DNA of 12,070 bases from Campylobacteraceae bacterium (GCA_026982175.1 JALSHP010000299.1:1-12070), one strand, 5' to 3'; shown: positions 1-5,982, counted from the first letter of the stretch. Translations and numbers: made by a program. Notes: generated from the sequence alone by a model not told the origin.

Positions 1-596
1 TCTCTTTTTAAAAGCCCCAGTTTAAATAGATGTAAGCTTTCGTTTAGCATATTTTCATAATTTTCTCTTGTTTGTGAAAAGAGTCCATAGTGTAGCATGA
101 TGCCATCTATCATGCTGACTAAAACCCTTCCAAGAGCTTGAGGATTAATATCAGAATGTATTTCTTTGTTTACTATAAGTTGAGCTATATTTTGACTATA
201 AAAATTTCCCATTTTATCAAAATAATCAGCAATAGTTTTTCTAAATGCTTCTGAACCAAAGCTCGGACCAAATGCTTCAAAAAATACAGGAATAAATTTA
301 GCTTCTTCTGCATCGATAAGTAAGGAGGTTTTTATATGGACTATAAATTCATCTAATGTTTTAGCCTCTCCTTGTTGATTAAGCCATGTTTCCATTTTTG
401 CAAAATAACTGTCAACAAAAGCAATAGAAAGTGCTTCCTTTGAATCAAAATATAAATAGAGTGTACCTTTTGCAATGCCTGCTTCTTTTGCTATTTTTAC
501 CATGGTACTATTATGAAATCCTTCTTTAATAAAAGTTTTCATGGCTGCATTTAGTATTTTCTTTTGCATCTGTTTTTTATCTACAATTTTTGGCAT
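1..596 (-). CDS. TetR/AcrR family transcriptional regulator (3' end outside window)
   Basis: Read on the minus strand from the ATG at 596-594, an open frame runs to the window edge and gives at least 198 residues. The N-terminal TetR helix-turn-helix is clear at about residues 12-55: KILNAAMKTFIKEGF, then TMVKIAKEAGIAKGTLYLYF, then DSKEAL. The remainder is a helical ligand-binding domain of unknown ligand. The start is supported by AAAGGA (complement of 602-607) and by the usual short N-terminus before the first TetR helix. The family members are dimeric repressors released by a small molecule. This gene is divergent from the SpoIIAA-like operon starting at 728, and two similar palindromes lie between them, so autoregulation plus control of that operon is the likely role. 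The 3' end lies beyond base 1; the frame shows no defect. Ligand and target are inferred only from position. Confidence 0.93.
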   Translation of the reverse strand, partial: MPKIVDKKQMQKKILNAAMKTFIKEGFHNSTMVKIAKEAGIAKGTLYLYFDSKEALSIAFVDSYFAKMETWLNQQGEAKTLDEFIVHIKTSLLIDAEEAKFIPVFFEAFGPSFGSEAFRKTIADYFDKMGNFYSQNIAQLIVNKEIHSDINPQALGRVLVSMIDGIMLHYGLFSQTRENYENMLNESLHLFKLGLLKR

Positions 597-620
597 GATA
601 TTCCTTTAGTGTTATTTTAA

Positions 621-634
621 TGACTATTTGGTCA
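621..634. promoter_or_regulatory. Putative TetR operator 1, next to the leftward regulator promoter
   Basis: TGAC-n6-GTCA is a 14-bp palindrome. Read on the minus strand it is TGACCAAATAGTCA, which matches the second site (689-702) at 10 of 14 positions. It sits immediately upstream of a TAAAAT-like -10 box for the leftward tetR gene (complement of about 614-619), so binding would block autogenous transcription. Protein binding is inferred from position and symmetry. Confidence 0.6.
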
Positions 635-651
635 TAAAAAGGTTAAATCAC

Positions 652-680
652 TTGACAAAAAATAAATAAAAGAGTATTAT
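652..680 (+). promoter_or_regulatory. Sigma70-type promoter of the SpoIIAA-like operon
   Basis: A perfect -35 TTGACA (652-657) is followed after 17 bases by TATTAT (675-680). Transcription would start near 687, at the left edge of the palindrome at 688-703. This is one of the two best promoter matches in the window. Confidence 0.75.
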
Positions 681-687
681 TTTTTAA

Positions 688-703
688 ATGACCTATGGGT
701 CAT
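688..703. promoter_or_regulatory. Putative TetR operator 2, over the operon start site
   Basis: ATGACC-tatg-GGTCAT is a perfect 6+6 palindrome just after the -10 box, covering roughly +1 to +16 of the predicted transcript. It shares the TGACC...GTCA pattern with the site at 621-634; the two centres are 68 bp apart. A repressor here would block initiation. The upstream in-frame ATG at 695 lies inside this palindrome, which argues against that ATG being the translation start. Confidence 0.7.
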
Positions 704-727
704 AATAAATTATACGAAGGATTTAAA

Positions 728-1099
728 ATGATAAAAGAGTTGAATCAAAGTACAAAAAATATGTTAGTTTTTGAAATTACAGGAGAGGTGACTTTAGCAG
801 AAGAAAAGGCATGGATTAAAAGATTTGATGCACTCTTAGAAACCTATGATAAGGTAAATGTTGCAGTCATTTTGGGCAAAAACAGTGCTTGGGAAAGTAG
901 AGCGGGCTGGGAAGATATTAAATGGCTAATGGGACATGTTCGAAGATTTGATAAAATTGCTATTGTTGCAGAAGGTAATGTTTGGAAATGGCTAATCACT
1001 GTAGATAGTTTTTTTGCCAAAATGATGGAAATAAATGAGCGTTATTTTGAACCTACAGAAACAAAAGAGGCTATAGCATGGATAAAGGATGAAAAATAA
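728..1099 (+). CDS. SpoIIAA-like (STAS-fold) protein
   Basis: This 123-residue soluble protein matches the SpoIIAA-like family (Pfam PF11964) in length and pattern. It has an N-terminal beta pair ending in FEITGEVT, a central VNVAVILG strand, the GWEDIKWLMGHVRRFDKIAIVAE core, and a C-terminal EAIAWI helix. The family adopts a STAS-like fold; a biochemical role is not established for most members, and membrane or lipid association has been suggested for some. The start at 728 is chosen over the in-frame ATG at 695 because GAAGGA (716-721) lies six bases before it and 695 falls inside an operator. It is the first gene of a three-gene operon; its stop overlaps the next start (TAATG). The adjoining TetR probably controls it. 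Its specific job here is unknown. Confidence 0.85.
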   Translation: MIKELNQSTKNMLVFEITGEVTLAEEKAWIKRFDALLETYDKVNVAVILGKNSAWESRAGWEDIKWLMGHVRRFDKIAIVAEGNVWKWLITVDSFFAKMMEINERYFEPTETKEAIAWIKDEK

Positions 1100-1596
1100 T
1101 GTACCCAAAGGTTACTATTTATACACTTATTCTCGCATTGATTACTTTGTCATGGATGGTTCCAGGTGGACCTGTTGAAACCAGAAGTTTTTCAAATGTT
1201 GATTCGGCAATTGTATTAGGTTTTAATATATTTTTAACATCTTTAGTTTTGGGTGCATTGGTACTAATTTATTTTATGTTTAAAAAACAAAAATGGGCAT
1301 ATTCTCTTACATTTTTAGTAGGTGTTGCTTTTGTAATTGTCTTTTTATTAGATCTTCTTGGTATTTTCCCAGTATCACTTGATTCCATGAGTCAACTGCT
1401 TTTTATATTGGAGATATTGGGTACATTATTTGGATTTAGTCTAATGTATCTTTCTTATGTAACATTGAAGTATACACCTAGTGAGTATTGGTCTGAAACT
1501 TTTCAAATACCCTTTGGCTTAATACTTTTAGGGATTTGTTTATTACTATTTGGTGTATATGTTATATATTTTGCAACCAAATCAGCGTTACATTAG
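1099..1596 (+). CDS. Hypothetical integral membrane protein, five predicted helices
   Basis: I do not recognise the family. The 165 residues form about five hydrophobic segments, near residues 5-21, 38-60, 68-90, 98-121 and 137-158, joined by short loops such as KKQKW (62-66) and YTPSEYWSET (125-134). No catalytic or metal-binding motif stands out, so it is most simply a small inner-membrane protein. The ATG overlaps the stop of the SpoIIAA-like gene by one base, which implies translational coupling. The next gene follows after eight bases. Its position between a STAS-like protein and a DUF1295/ICMT-like membrane protein under one TetR-controlled promoter suggests a shared membrane-related function, but that is inference. 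Confidence 0.7.
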   Translation: MYPKVTIYTLILALITLSWMVPGGPVETRSFSNVDSAIVLGFNIFLTSLVLGALVLIYFMFKKQKWAYSLTFLVGVAFVIVFLLDLLGIFPVSLDSMSQLLFILEILGTLFGFSLMYLSYVTLKYTPSEYWSETFQIPFGLILLGICLLLFGVYVIYFATKSALH

Positions 1597-1604
1597 GGGA
1601 AATT

Positions 1605-2285
1605 ATGCAAGACAATCAAGGTGGTATAAATAGACAACATAATAGTTCTTTAAAACAGAAGATAGTTTTTATAACTCTTCATACTTTTATCATAATAATA
1701 TCTTTATATATAGTGCTAGAGGGAGTAGAAATATATGACAAGCAAAGAGCTTGGATACTTTTTGGATTTTCTTTTATATATTTTTTAAGACACATTACTA
1801 CCCTTTTTTACTTACTGCAACGACAAGTTGATTGGGGAGAGGTCTTTGGATTAAGTAGTTTTTTTGGATTGTTTGAAATTGGATTGTTATTATTAGGTGC
1901 AGGTATTTTTCATCAACATGCTATTGAATTTGATTGGACTGATAGTATAGCTATTATACTATTTTTTCTAGGTTCATATCTCAATACCTATAGTGAACTA
2001 CAACGAAAATGGTGGAAAAATGATTTAAAAAATAAAGGCAAAATATACACTAAAGGGCTTTTTTAACATGCCATGCATATTAACTTTTTTGGGGATGTGG
2101 TATTGTTTACGGGCTGGGTGATAATGACACATACTTGGTGGGCATTTTGTTTACCATTGTTTATGATAGTTTCTTTTGTCTTTTTTCATATACCGACACT
2201 AGATAAGTATTTACTAGAACGATACGGTGAGGCATTTGAGCTGTATTCAAAGAAGAGTAAGAAGTTAGTACCATTTGTTTATTGA
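1605..2285 (+). pseudogene. DUF1295/ICMT-like membrane protein split by an in-frame TAA
   Basis: The frame starts at ATG 1605 (AGGGGA at 1595-1600) and reads 153 residues, ending KIYTKGLF, then TAA at 2064-2066. The same frame continues without any shift as HAMHINFFGDVV to a second stop at 2283-2285. Joined, the two parts give a normal C-terminal signature of the DUF1295 / isoprenylcysteine methyltransferase-like superfamily: the WKND..NKGK.Y..GLF stretch, an H-I-N-F-F-G-D motif in place of the common HPNYFGE, two hydrophobic segments, and a terminal LLERYGEAFELYSKKSKKLVPF. A lysine or arginine is expected at the stop, so AAA to TAA is the simplest change. About 225 residues would be restored. 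The upstream part has several membrane helices (near 19-37, 49-70, 80-100 and 112-128). The gene may be inactive, read through, or split into two chains; a separate 70-residue product from ATG 2073 has no clear ribosome binding site. Confidence 0.8.
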
Positions 2286-2372
2286 TTTTGTTTTGTAAAT
2301 AGATTAATCATAATAGAGTATCAAGAGCAATGTGTTGGTGAGGAAGTTTAGGAAAATAATATCTTAAGGATA

Positions 2373-2396
2373 ATATAGTAAACTTGCATACTATAT
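2373..2396. promoter_or_regulatory. Inverted repeat in the promoter of the EVE-MarR-SRPBCC operon
   Basis: ATATAGTA (2373-2380) and TACTATAT (2389-2396) form a perfect 8-bp inverted repeat with an 8-base spacer. The right arm contains a plausible -10 box TACTAT (2389-2394) preceded by TTGCA. Its place upstream of an operon that encodes a MarR regulator makes it the natural candidate for autoregulation. The AT-rich arms reduce confidence. Confidence 0.5.
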
Positions 2397-2418
2397 ATTT
2401 TTTTACTAAAGGCTTGTA

Positions 2419-2880
2419 ATGAATTTTTGGATTGGTGTTGCTTCAAAGGAGCATGTGCAAATAGGTCAAGATGGGGGTTTTGCTCAATTGTGTCATGGTA
2501 AGGAGCAACCATTAAAGAGAATGAAAAAAGATGATTGGATAATTTATTATTCATCAAAAATAAAAATGCAAGATAAGATACCTTATCAAAAGTTTACCGC
2601 GATTGGAAAAATTATCAGTGATGAAATTTATAATTTTGAAATGGCACCAAATTTTATACCTTTTCGTAAAGATGTTAATTTTATAACAAGTATTGATGCT
2701 GACATAAGACCTTTAATTGATGCACTCTCATTTATTACAGATAAAAAAAGATGGGGATATCCATTTAGGTATGGTCATATAAAAATCTCAAAAGATGATT
2801 TTTTACTAATCGCCTCTACTATGCTTCATAAAAATACATTGCAACAGATACAAGAGGAGATTGAATATGAAAGAAAATAG
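2419..2880 (+). CDS. EVE domain-containing protein (UPF0310 family)
   Basis: The 153-residue product is a complete single EVE domain (PF01878). It begins MNFWIGVASKEHV, followed by GGFAQLCHGK (19-28), PLKRMKKDDWIIYYS (31-45), FTAIGKI, and a C-terminal WGYPFRYGHIKIS segment. EVE domains are PUA-like folds related to YTH domains. They recognise modified bases in DNA or RNA, and many occur beside restriction, defence or stress genes. This member has no fused nuclease. AAGG at 2409-2412 precedes the ATG by six bases. The gene overlaps the MarR gene by 14 bases and is the first cistron of a three-gene operon. A role in sensing a modified nucleotide within a MarR-controlled response is possible but not shown by the sequence. 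Confidence 0.92.
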   Translation: MNFWIGVASKEHVQIGQDGGFAQLCHGKEQPLKRMKKDDWIIYYSSKIKMQDKIPYQKFTAIGKIISDEIYNFEMAPNFIPFRKDVNFITSIDADIRPLIDALSFITDKKRWGYPFRYGHIKISKDDFLLIASTMLHKNTLQQIQEEIEYERK

Positions 2881-3331
2881 TTTCAACTTTGAACAACCAC
2901 AACAGAGTTCAGGTTTTTTATTGTGGCAGGTAACAACACTTTGGCAAAGAAAAATTAAAACAACACTTGAGACAATGCATTTAAGTCACTCAGGATTTGT
3001 CCTATTAGCAAGTTTACTATGGTTTAAAGAACAAAAGATAGAAGTAACTCAAACTACTTTAATTAACCATACAAAACTTGATAAAATGACCGTATCAAAA
3101 AGTTTAAAAATTTTAGAAAAAAATCTACTCTTAATAAGGTCAGAAAATCAAAAGGACACAAGGGCAAAAACGATTACATTAACAAATAAAGGTATGCAAT
3201 TAGCAAAAAAATCAATAATTTTGGTAGAAGATGTAGATAAAGATTTCTTTTCAAATTTAAACATAGAAGAGATAGAACAACTTAATAAATTGTTTATAAA
3301 AATTACACAGGGAGAGAATTATGAAATTTAG
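2867..3331 (+). CDS. MarR family transcriptional regulator
   Basis: The 154-residue winged-helix protein has MarR features in order: an N-terminal dimerisation helix with FLLWQVTTLWQRKI (17-30), a recognition region TQTTLINHTKLDKMTVSKSLKILEKNLL (61-88), and a wing containing the typical D-x-R (DTRAK, 97-101), followed by ITLTNKG. The ATG at 2867 is preferred over the in-frame TTG at 2861, because GAGGAG (2854-2859) is seven bases from the ATG but only one from the TTG. It overlaps the EVE gene upstream and the SRPBCC gene downstream by 11 bases, so the three are co-translated. MarR proteins usually repress their own operon and are released by phenolic ligands or oxidants. The inverted repeat at 2373-2396 is a candidate operator. 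Confidence 0.92.
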   Translation: MKENSFNFEQPQQSSGFLLWQVTTLWQRKIKTTLETMHLSHSGFVLLASLLWFKEQKIEVTQTTLINHTKLDKMTVSKSLKILEKNLLLIRSENQKDTRAKTITLTNKGMQLAKKSIILVEDVDKDFFSNLNIEEIEQLNKLFIKITQGENYEI

Positions 3332-3740
3332 TGAAACAATAGAGATTAACAGACCACCCCAAGAGATTTTTACACACTATGCCAATGTAAAAGATTGGTC
3401 AAAGTGGGATAGTGATGTAGAGTATGCTACCATAGAAAACGACTTCAAACAAGGTGTTATAGGTACACTAAAAGCAAAAGGTGCACCTAAAGCTAAGATA
3501 TTATTTACAGAAGTAACGAAAGATAAATCATTTACAACATTAGGAAAGTTACCACTGTGCAAAATCTATTTTGAGCATCAGCTAGAAGTTGTAGATAGCA
3601 AGACTACAAAGGTCACACATAGCGTTATTTTTGATGGTTTATTAGCTCCTTTATTTGGAAGAATGATTGGTCGTGGTATTCAAAAGCATTTACCTAATGC
3701 TTTGTTGGGGTTGAAAGATTTAGTTGAAGGGTGCTTATAG
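3321..3740 (+). CDS. SRPBCC (polyketide cyclase/START-like) family protein
   Basis: The 139-residue protein begins MKFSETIEINRPPQEIFTHYANVKDWSKWD, the typical first strand and helices of the SRPBCC / polyketide_cyc2 fold. It then runs through alternating strands and ends in a long C-terminal helix (LPNALLGLKDLVEGCL). These helix-grip proteins form a deep hydrophobic pocket for a small lipid-like or aromatic ligand. No catalytic residues can be assigned. The start lies inside the end of the MarR gene, with GGGAG at 3310-3314 as ribosome binding site. Pairing of an SRPBCC protein with a regulator is common and suggests binding or conversion of the compound that the regulator senses. The ligand is unknown. 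Confidence 0.85.
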   Translation: MKFSETIEINRPPQEIFTHYANVKDWSKWDSDVEYATIENDFKQGVIGTLKAKGAPKAKILFTEVTKDKSFTTLGKLPLCKIYFEHQLEVVDSKTTKVTHSVIFDGLLAPLFGRMIGRGIQKHLPNALLGLKDLVEGCL

Positions 3741-3789
3741 AGGGGCTAGTGTAAAGAGGAGACTTTTTATCACTTTAAGCTAATTTTGT

Positions 3790-3807
3790 ACTATATAGTT
3801 CTATAAT
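3790..3807 (+). promoter_or_regulatory. tetR promoter with embedded palindrome; transcript probably leaderless
   Basis: The palindrome ACTATATAGT (3790-3799) is followed two bases later by a perfect -10 TATAAT (3802-3807). The ATG of the TetR gene is at 3814, so the expected start site (6-8 bases past the box) coincides with the start codon. An in-frame TAA at 3808-3810 excludes a longer protein, and no Shine-Dalgarno sequence is present. The palindrome resembles those at 4425-4450 and 4497-4506. No good -35 is seen, which suits Campylobacterota promoters. Confidence 0.6.
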
Positions 3808-3813
3808 TAAATT

Positions 3814-4410
3814 ATGAATCATAAAAACAGTGTAGGTAGACCTAAAACTTTTGAAAAAGATGAAATACTTCGTTTAGCCATGTACCATTTTTGGGAGCAT
3901 GGGTATAGCAGTACGAATCTTGATGAGCTTTTACACGCCATGGGGATAAAAAAAAGTAGTTTCTATAGAACATTTAAATCTAAAGAAGAGGTTTTTTCTT
4001 TGTCTCTTTCTTTGTATCGTAAAGAGTATTTTGAGTGGATGTATCAGTTAGAAAAAGAAAAAGGCACAAAAAATTCTTTGCTAGAAATGATTAAGTTAAG
4101 TATTTCAGAAGTAGAAGATACAGGAAAAGTAAAAGGTTGTCTGTTGATGAACTCAGGTAAAGAGTGTTATCTGAAATATGATAGTTTAAGTAAACAAATA
4201 GCGATTGAATTTGAAGAAATGTTAGATTTTACAACAACTTTTATACAAAAAGCTCAAGAGAGAAAAGAGATATTAAATACTTTAGAAGCAAGAAGCATAG
4301 CCATTGAATATTTGACACTTTATAATGGGATTATAATGATGCTACAAGCTGGACTCAAAATAAAAGATGCAGACATTTTATTTGCTCGAGTAGAGACGCT
4401 ATTAGAATAG
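3814..4410 (+). CDS. TetR/AcrR family transcriptional regulator
   Basis: This 198-residue protein opens with the GRPKTFEKDEILRLAM segment typical of one TetR subgroup. The helix-turn-helix follows at about 33-58 (TNLDELLHAMGIKKSSFYRTFKSKEEV). The ligand domain contains KGCLLMNSGKEC (107-118), a hallmark of TetR proteins of the NemR-like type, where a cysteine near this point can sense electrophiles; Cys109 and Cys118 are both present here. The ATG has no ribosome binding site and lies at the predicted transcription start. The flavodoxin and DUF4345 genes follow, and three related palindromes (3790-3799, 4425-4450, 4497-4506) flank the regulator, so it likely represses itself and those genes. 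Redox sensing is inferred from family resemblance and the cysteines, not shown. Confidence 0.92.
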   Translation: MNHKNSVGRPKTFEKDEILRLAMYHFWEHGYSSTNLDELLHAMGIKKSSFYRTFKSKEEVFSLSLSLYRKEYFEWMYQLEKEKGTKNSLLEMIKLSISEVEDTGKVKGCLLMNSGKECYLKYDSLSKQIAIEFEEMLDFTTTFIQKAQERKEILNTLEARSIAIEYLTLYNGIIMMLQAGLKIKDADILFARVETLLE

Positions 4411-4424
4411 AAATTTTTTTAGTT

Positions 4425-4450
4425 AATTTGGTACTATTTAGTACCAAATT
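4425..4450. promoter_or_regulatory. 26-bp perfect palindrome with GTACTA/TAGTAC core, putative TetR operator
   Basis: Two perfect 12-base arms (AATTTGGTACTA and TAGTACCAAATT) flank a TT centre. It lies 15 bases after the TetR stop and about 75 bases before the flavodoxin start. The core GTACTA-nn-TAGT recurs at 3789-3799 and 4496-4506. It could form an RNA hairpin, but no T-run follows on either strand, so an operator is favoured over a terminator. Confidence 0.65.
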
Positions 4451-4485
4451 TTAGAAGGAGGTAAAACAGAGTGTAAAGTGTAAGA

Positions 4486-4514
4486 TATATTTTTGTACTA
4501 ATTAGTTTCATAAT
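4486..4514 (+). promoter_or_regulatory. Flavodoxin promoter region with third GTACTA-nn-TAGT site
   Basis: ACTAATTAGT (4497-4506) is a perfect palindrome preceded by TTTTGT, exactly as at the tetR promoter. Two -10 candidates exist: TATATT at 4486-4491, which would place the start site in the palindrome, and CATAAT at 4509-4514, which matches the tetR promoter layout but would leave the ribosome binding site AAGGAG (4515-4520) outside the mRNA. The first is therefore more likely. Confidence 0.5.
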
Positions 4515-4525
4515 AAGGAGAGTAA

Positions 4526-5155
4526 ATGAAAAGAAGAGATGCCCTTGCAAACATAGTTAGCATTAGAGGGCTGATAATGTTACTACCTAAAATGTCAAAA
4601 GCGAAAGAGATGATTTTTAAAAATAGTTCATGCAAAAAGCATGGTAAACCAAAGGCTTTGGTGATATATGCAAGTGAATATGGCTCAACAGAAGGTGTGG
4701 CGAGAGCCATTGCTAAAGTATTGTGTGATGATGGGAAAAGTGTTGAGCTTATGCGTGTACAAGATGTTATGAGTTTAGATGGCTATGAACATGTCATTGT
4801 CGGTAGCCCCATTCAATACGATGCATGGATGGATGAGGCTAAGGAGTTTGTAGATAAATATGAAAAACAATTATCATTGATAAAGGTGGATTATTTTTTT
4901 ACCTGTTTAACACTGTCACAAAAAAGTGATAAAGCAAGAAAACAAGCACAGCAATATGCTGATGGTTTAATGCAGATAAATACTCATGTCGTGCCACGAT
5001 ATATTGGGCAATTTGCAGGGGTTTTGGATTATAGTAAATTCTCTTTCTCCTTTCGCATATTGGCTCATGTAATGTTTGCTGTATTAGGTGTAAAAGAGGG
5101 TGATTATAGAGAGTGGAGTGCCATAAAAGAATGGTCAAACAAAATTAAAGGATAA
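4526..5155 (+). CDS. Flavodoxin domain protein (HemG-like flavodoxin_5 type)
   Basis: The 209-residue protein carries a flavodoxin fold from about residue 43: strand KALVIYAS, then the FMN phosphate loop S50-EYGST-55 and helix EGVARAIAKVL. Next come YEHVIVGSPIQYDAWMDEAKEFV and a C-terminal GDYREWSAIKEWSNKI helix. The C-terminal pattern recalls menaquinone-dependent protoporphyrinogen dehydrogenase HemG (PF12724), but many family members are only general FMN electron carriers or quinone reductases. The first ~42 residues are an extension with MKRRDALAN and a mildly hydrophobic stretch; it is a poor match to a Tat signal, so location is uncertain. AAGGAG at 4515-4520 supports the ATG. It follows the TetR gene and precedes a DUF4345 membrane protein by three bases. 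Quinone or electrophile detoxification is a reasonable inference. Confidence 0.85.
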   Translation: MKRRDALANIVSIRGLIMLLPKMSKAKEMIFKNSSCKKHGKPKALVIYASEYGSTEGVARAIAKVLCDDGKSVELMRVQDVMSLDGYEHVIVGSPIQYDAWMDEAKEFVDKYEKQLSLIKVDYFFTCLTLSQKSDKARKQAQQYADGLMQINTHVVPRYIGQFAGVLDYSKFSFSFRILAHVMFAVLGVKEGDYREWSAIKEWSNKIKG

Positions 5156-5158
5156 AAG

Positions 5159-5554
5159 ATGAAAAATTCAAAAGTAGTAAAAAGTTATTTAGTGGTAGCA
5201 GGTATAGTGGGCATATTGGTTGGAGGAGCAAATCTTATAATGCCTATAGCATTTAATGCCTCATCAGGGATAGATTTAAAAGATAATTTGAATCTAATTA
5301 ACGAGATGAGAGCAACAGGAGGAGGCTTATTGGCAAGTAGTTTAGTGATATTTTTAGGGGCATTTATTGGGCGATTGCGTTTTAGTTCAGTTTTTCTCTC
5401 TGTGATGATTTATTTAGGATATGGTCTAGGACGTTGCCTAAGTATGTTGCTAGATGGTATGCCCAGTGAAGAGATGACTCAAATTGTAATGTTTGAACTT
5501 CTAGTTGGGGTTGTTGGACTATATGTATTTATGAAATATAAAGAGAAACGCTAA
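5159..5554 (+). CDS. DUF4345 family membrane protein
   Basis: The 131-residue protein has about four hydrophobic helices (roughly 9-31, 55-73, 76-96 and 106-125) and the DUF4345 signature NEMRATGGGLLASSLVIFLGA (48-68), followed by YLGYGLGRCLSMLLDGMPS (85-103). The family consists of small integral membrane proteins of unknown function that often sit beside oxidoreductases and TetR regulators. AAAGGA (5147-5152), inside the end of the flavodoxin gene, is its ribosome binding site, and the spacing of three bases implies co-translation. Here it may act with the flavodoxin at the membrane. It ends 16 bases from the convergent HxlR gene; no hairpin terminator is visible between them. Confidence 0.85.
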   Translation: MKNSKVVKSYLVVAGIVGILVGGANLIMPIAFNASSGIDLKDNLNLINEMRATGGGLLASSLVIFLGAFIGRLRFSSVFLSVMIYLGYGLGRCLSMLLDGMPSEEMTQIVMFELLVGVVGLYVFMKYKEKR

Positions 5555-5570
5555 ACTTATATTTAATAGC

Positions 5571-5942
5571 TCATTCTTTTTTGTGATGCATATCATTTGG
5601 CTTACTGACTTCTCCCAGAAGCTCACCCATTTCATCACCCCAAACCATCATTTGTTGAAAAATAGGTATGAGTTTTTTCCCTGCATCGGTAATGGTATAT
5701 TCAACCTTTGGAGGGACTACAGGATATACTTTTCTTGTGATTAGTTGATGCTTTTCTAAATCTCTGAGTGTTTGCGTGAGCATTTTTTGAGTGATTTTTC
5801 CTAAATTTTTACGAATTTCACTATAGCGTAATGTGCCATAATGCAGATGCCATAAAACAAGCCCTTTCCACTTACCAGAGACGATGTCTAGGGCAAATTC
5901 AAAGGAACATGCATACTCTTTTTCTTCATATTTTATCTTCAT
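5571..5942 (-). CDS. HxlR family transcriptional regulator
   Basis: The 123-residue winged-helix protein is of normal HxlR length and pattern. It has an N-terminal Cys (C12) just before FEFALDIVSGKWKGLVLWHLHYGTLRYSEI (14-43), then the recognition helix ITQKMLTQTLRDLEKHQLITR (50-70), and the wing VVPPKVEYTITDAGKKL (75-91). In the YodB/HypR/QorR branch the equivalent cysteine senses quinones, diamide or hypochlorite; the sequence here retains it. AAAGGA (complement of 5948-5953) precedes the ATG. The gene is divergent from a short-chain dehydrogenase 103 bases away, the standard arrangement for an HxlR repressor and its oxidoreductase target. The signal is not known. Confidence 0.93.
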   Translation of the reverse strand: MKIKYEEKEYACSFEFALDIVSGKWKGLVLWHLHYGTLRYSEIRKNLGKITQKMLTQTLRDLEKHQLITRKVYPVVPPKVEYTITDAGKKLIPIFQQMMVWGDEMGELLGEVSKPNDMHHKKE

Positions 5943-5982
5943 AAGTATCCTTTTGGTATGTATATATCTTTTTAGGTAGTTC

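Noticed and set aside
695..727. Upstream in-frame ATG at 695 as start of the SpoIIAA-like gene
   Set aside because: It lies inside the operator palindrome, about eight bases after the predicted transcription start, has no ribosome binding site, and adds residues that the family lacks.
1536..1604. ATG at 1536 as start of the DUF1295-like gene
   Set aside because: It would overlap the preceding membrane gene by 61 bases and has no ribosome binding site; AGGGGA before ATG 1605 fits better.
2073..2285. Independent 70-residue gene
   Set aside because: It is in the same frame as the upstream gene, carries the expected C-terminal family motif, and has no ribosome binding site before ATG 2073.
4526..4600. 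Tat signal peptide on the flavodoxin
   Set aside because: RRDALAN lacks the hydrophobic residues of the twin-arginine consensus, the hydrophobic stretch is interrupted by an arginine, and there is no clear cleavage site.
5555..5570. Bidirectional terminator between the DUF4345 and HxlR genes
   Set aside because: The 16-base gap and its flanks contain no hairpin with a following T-run.
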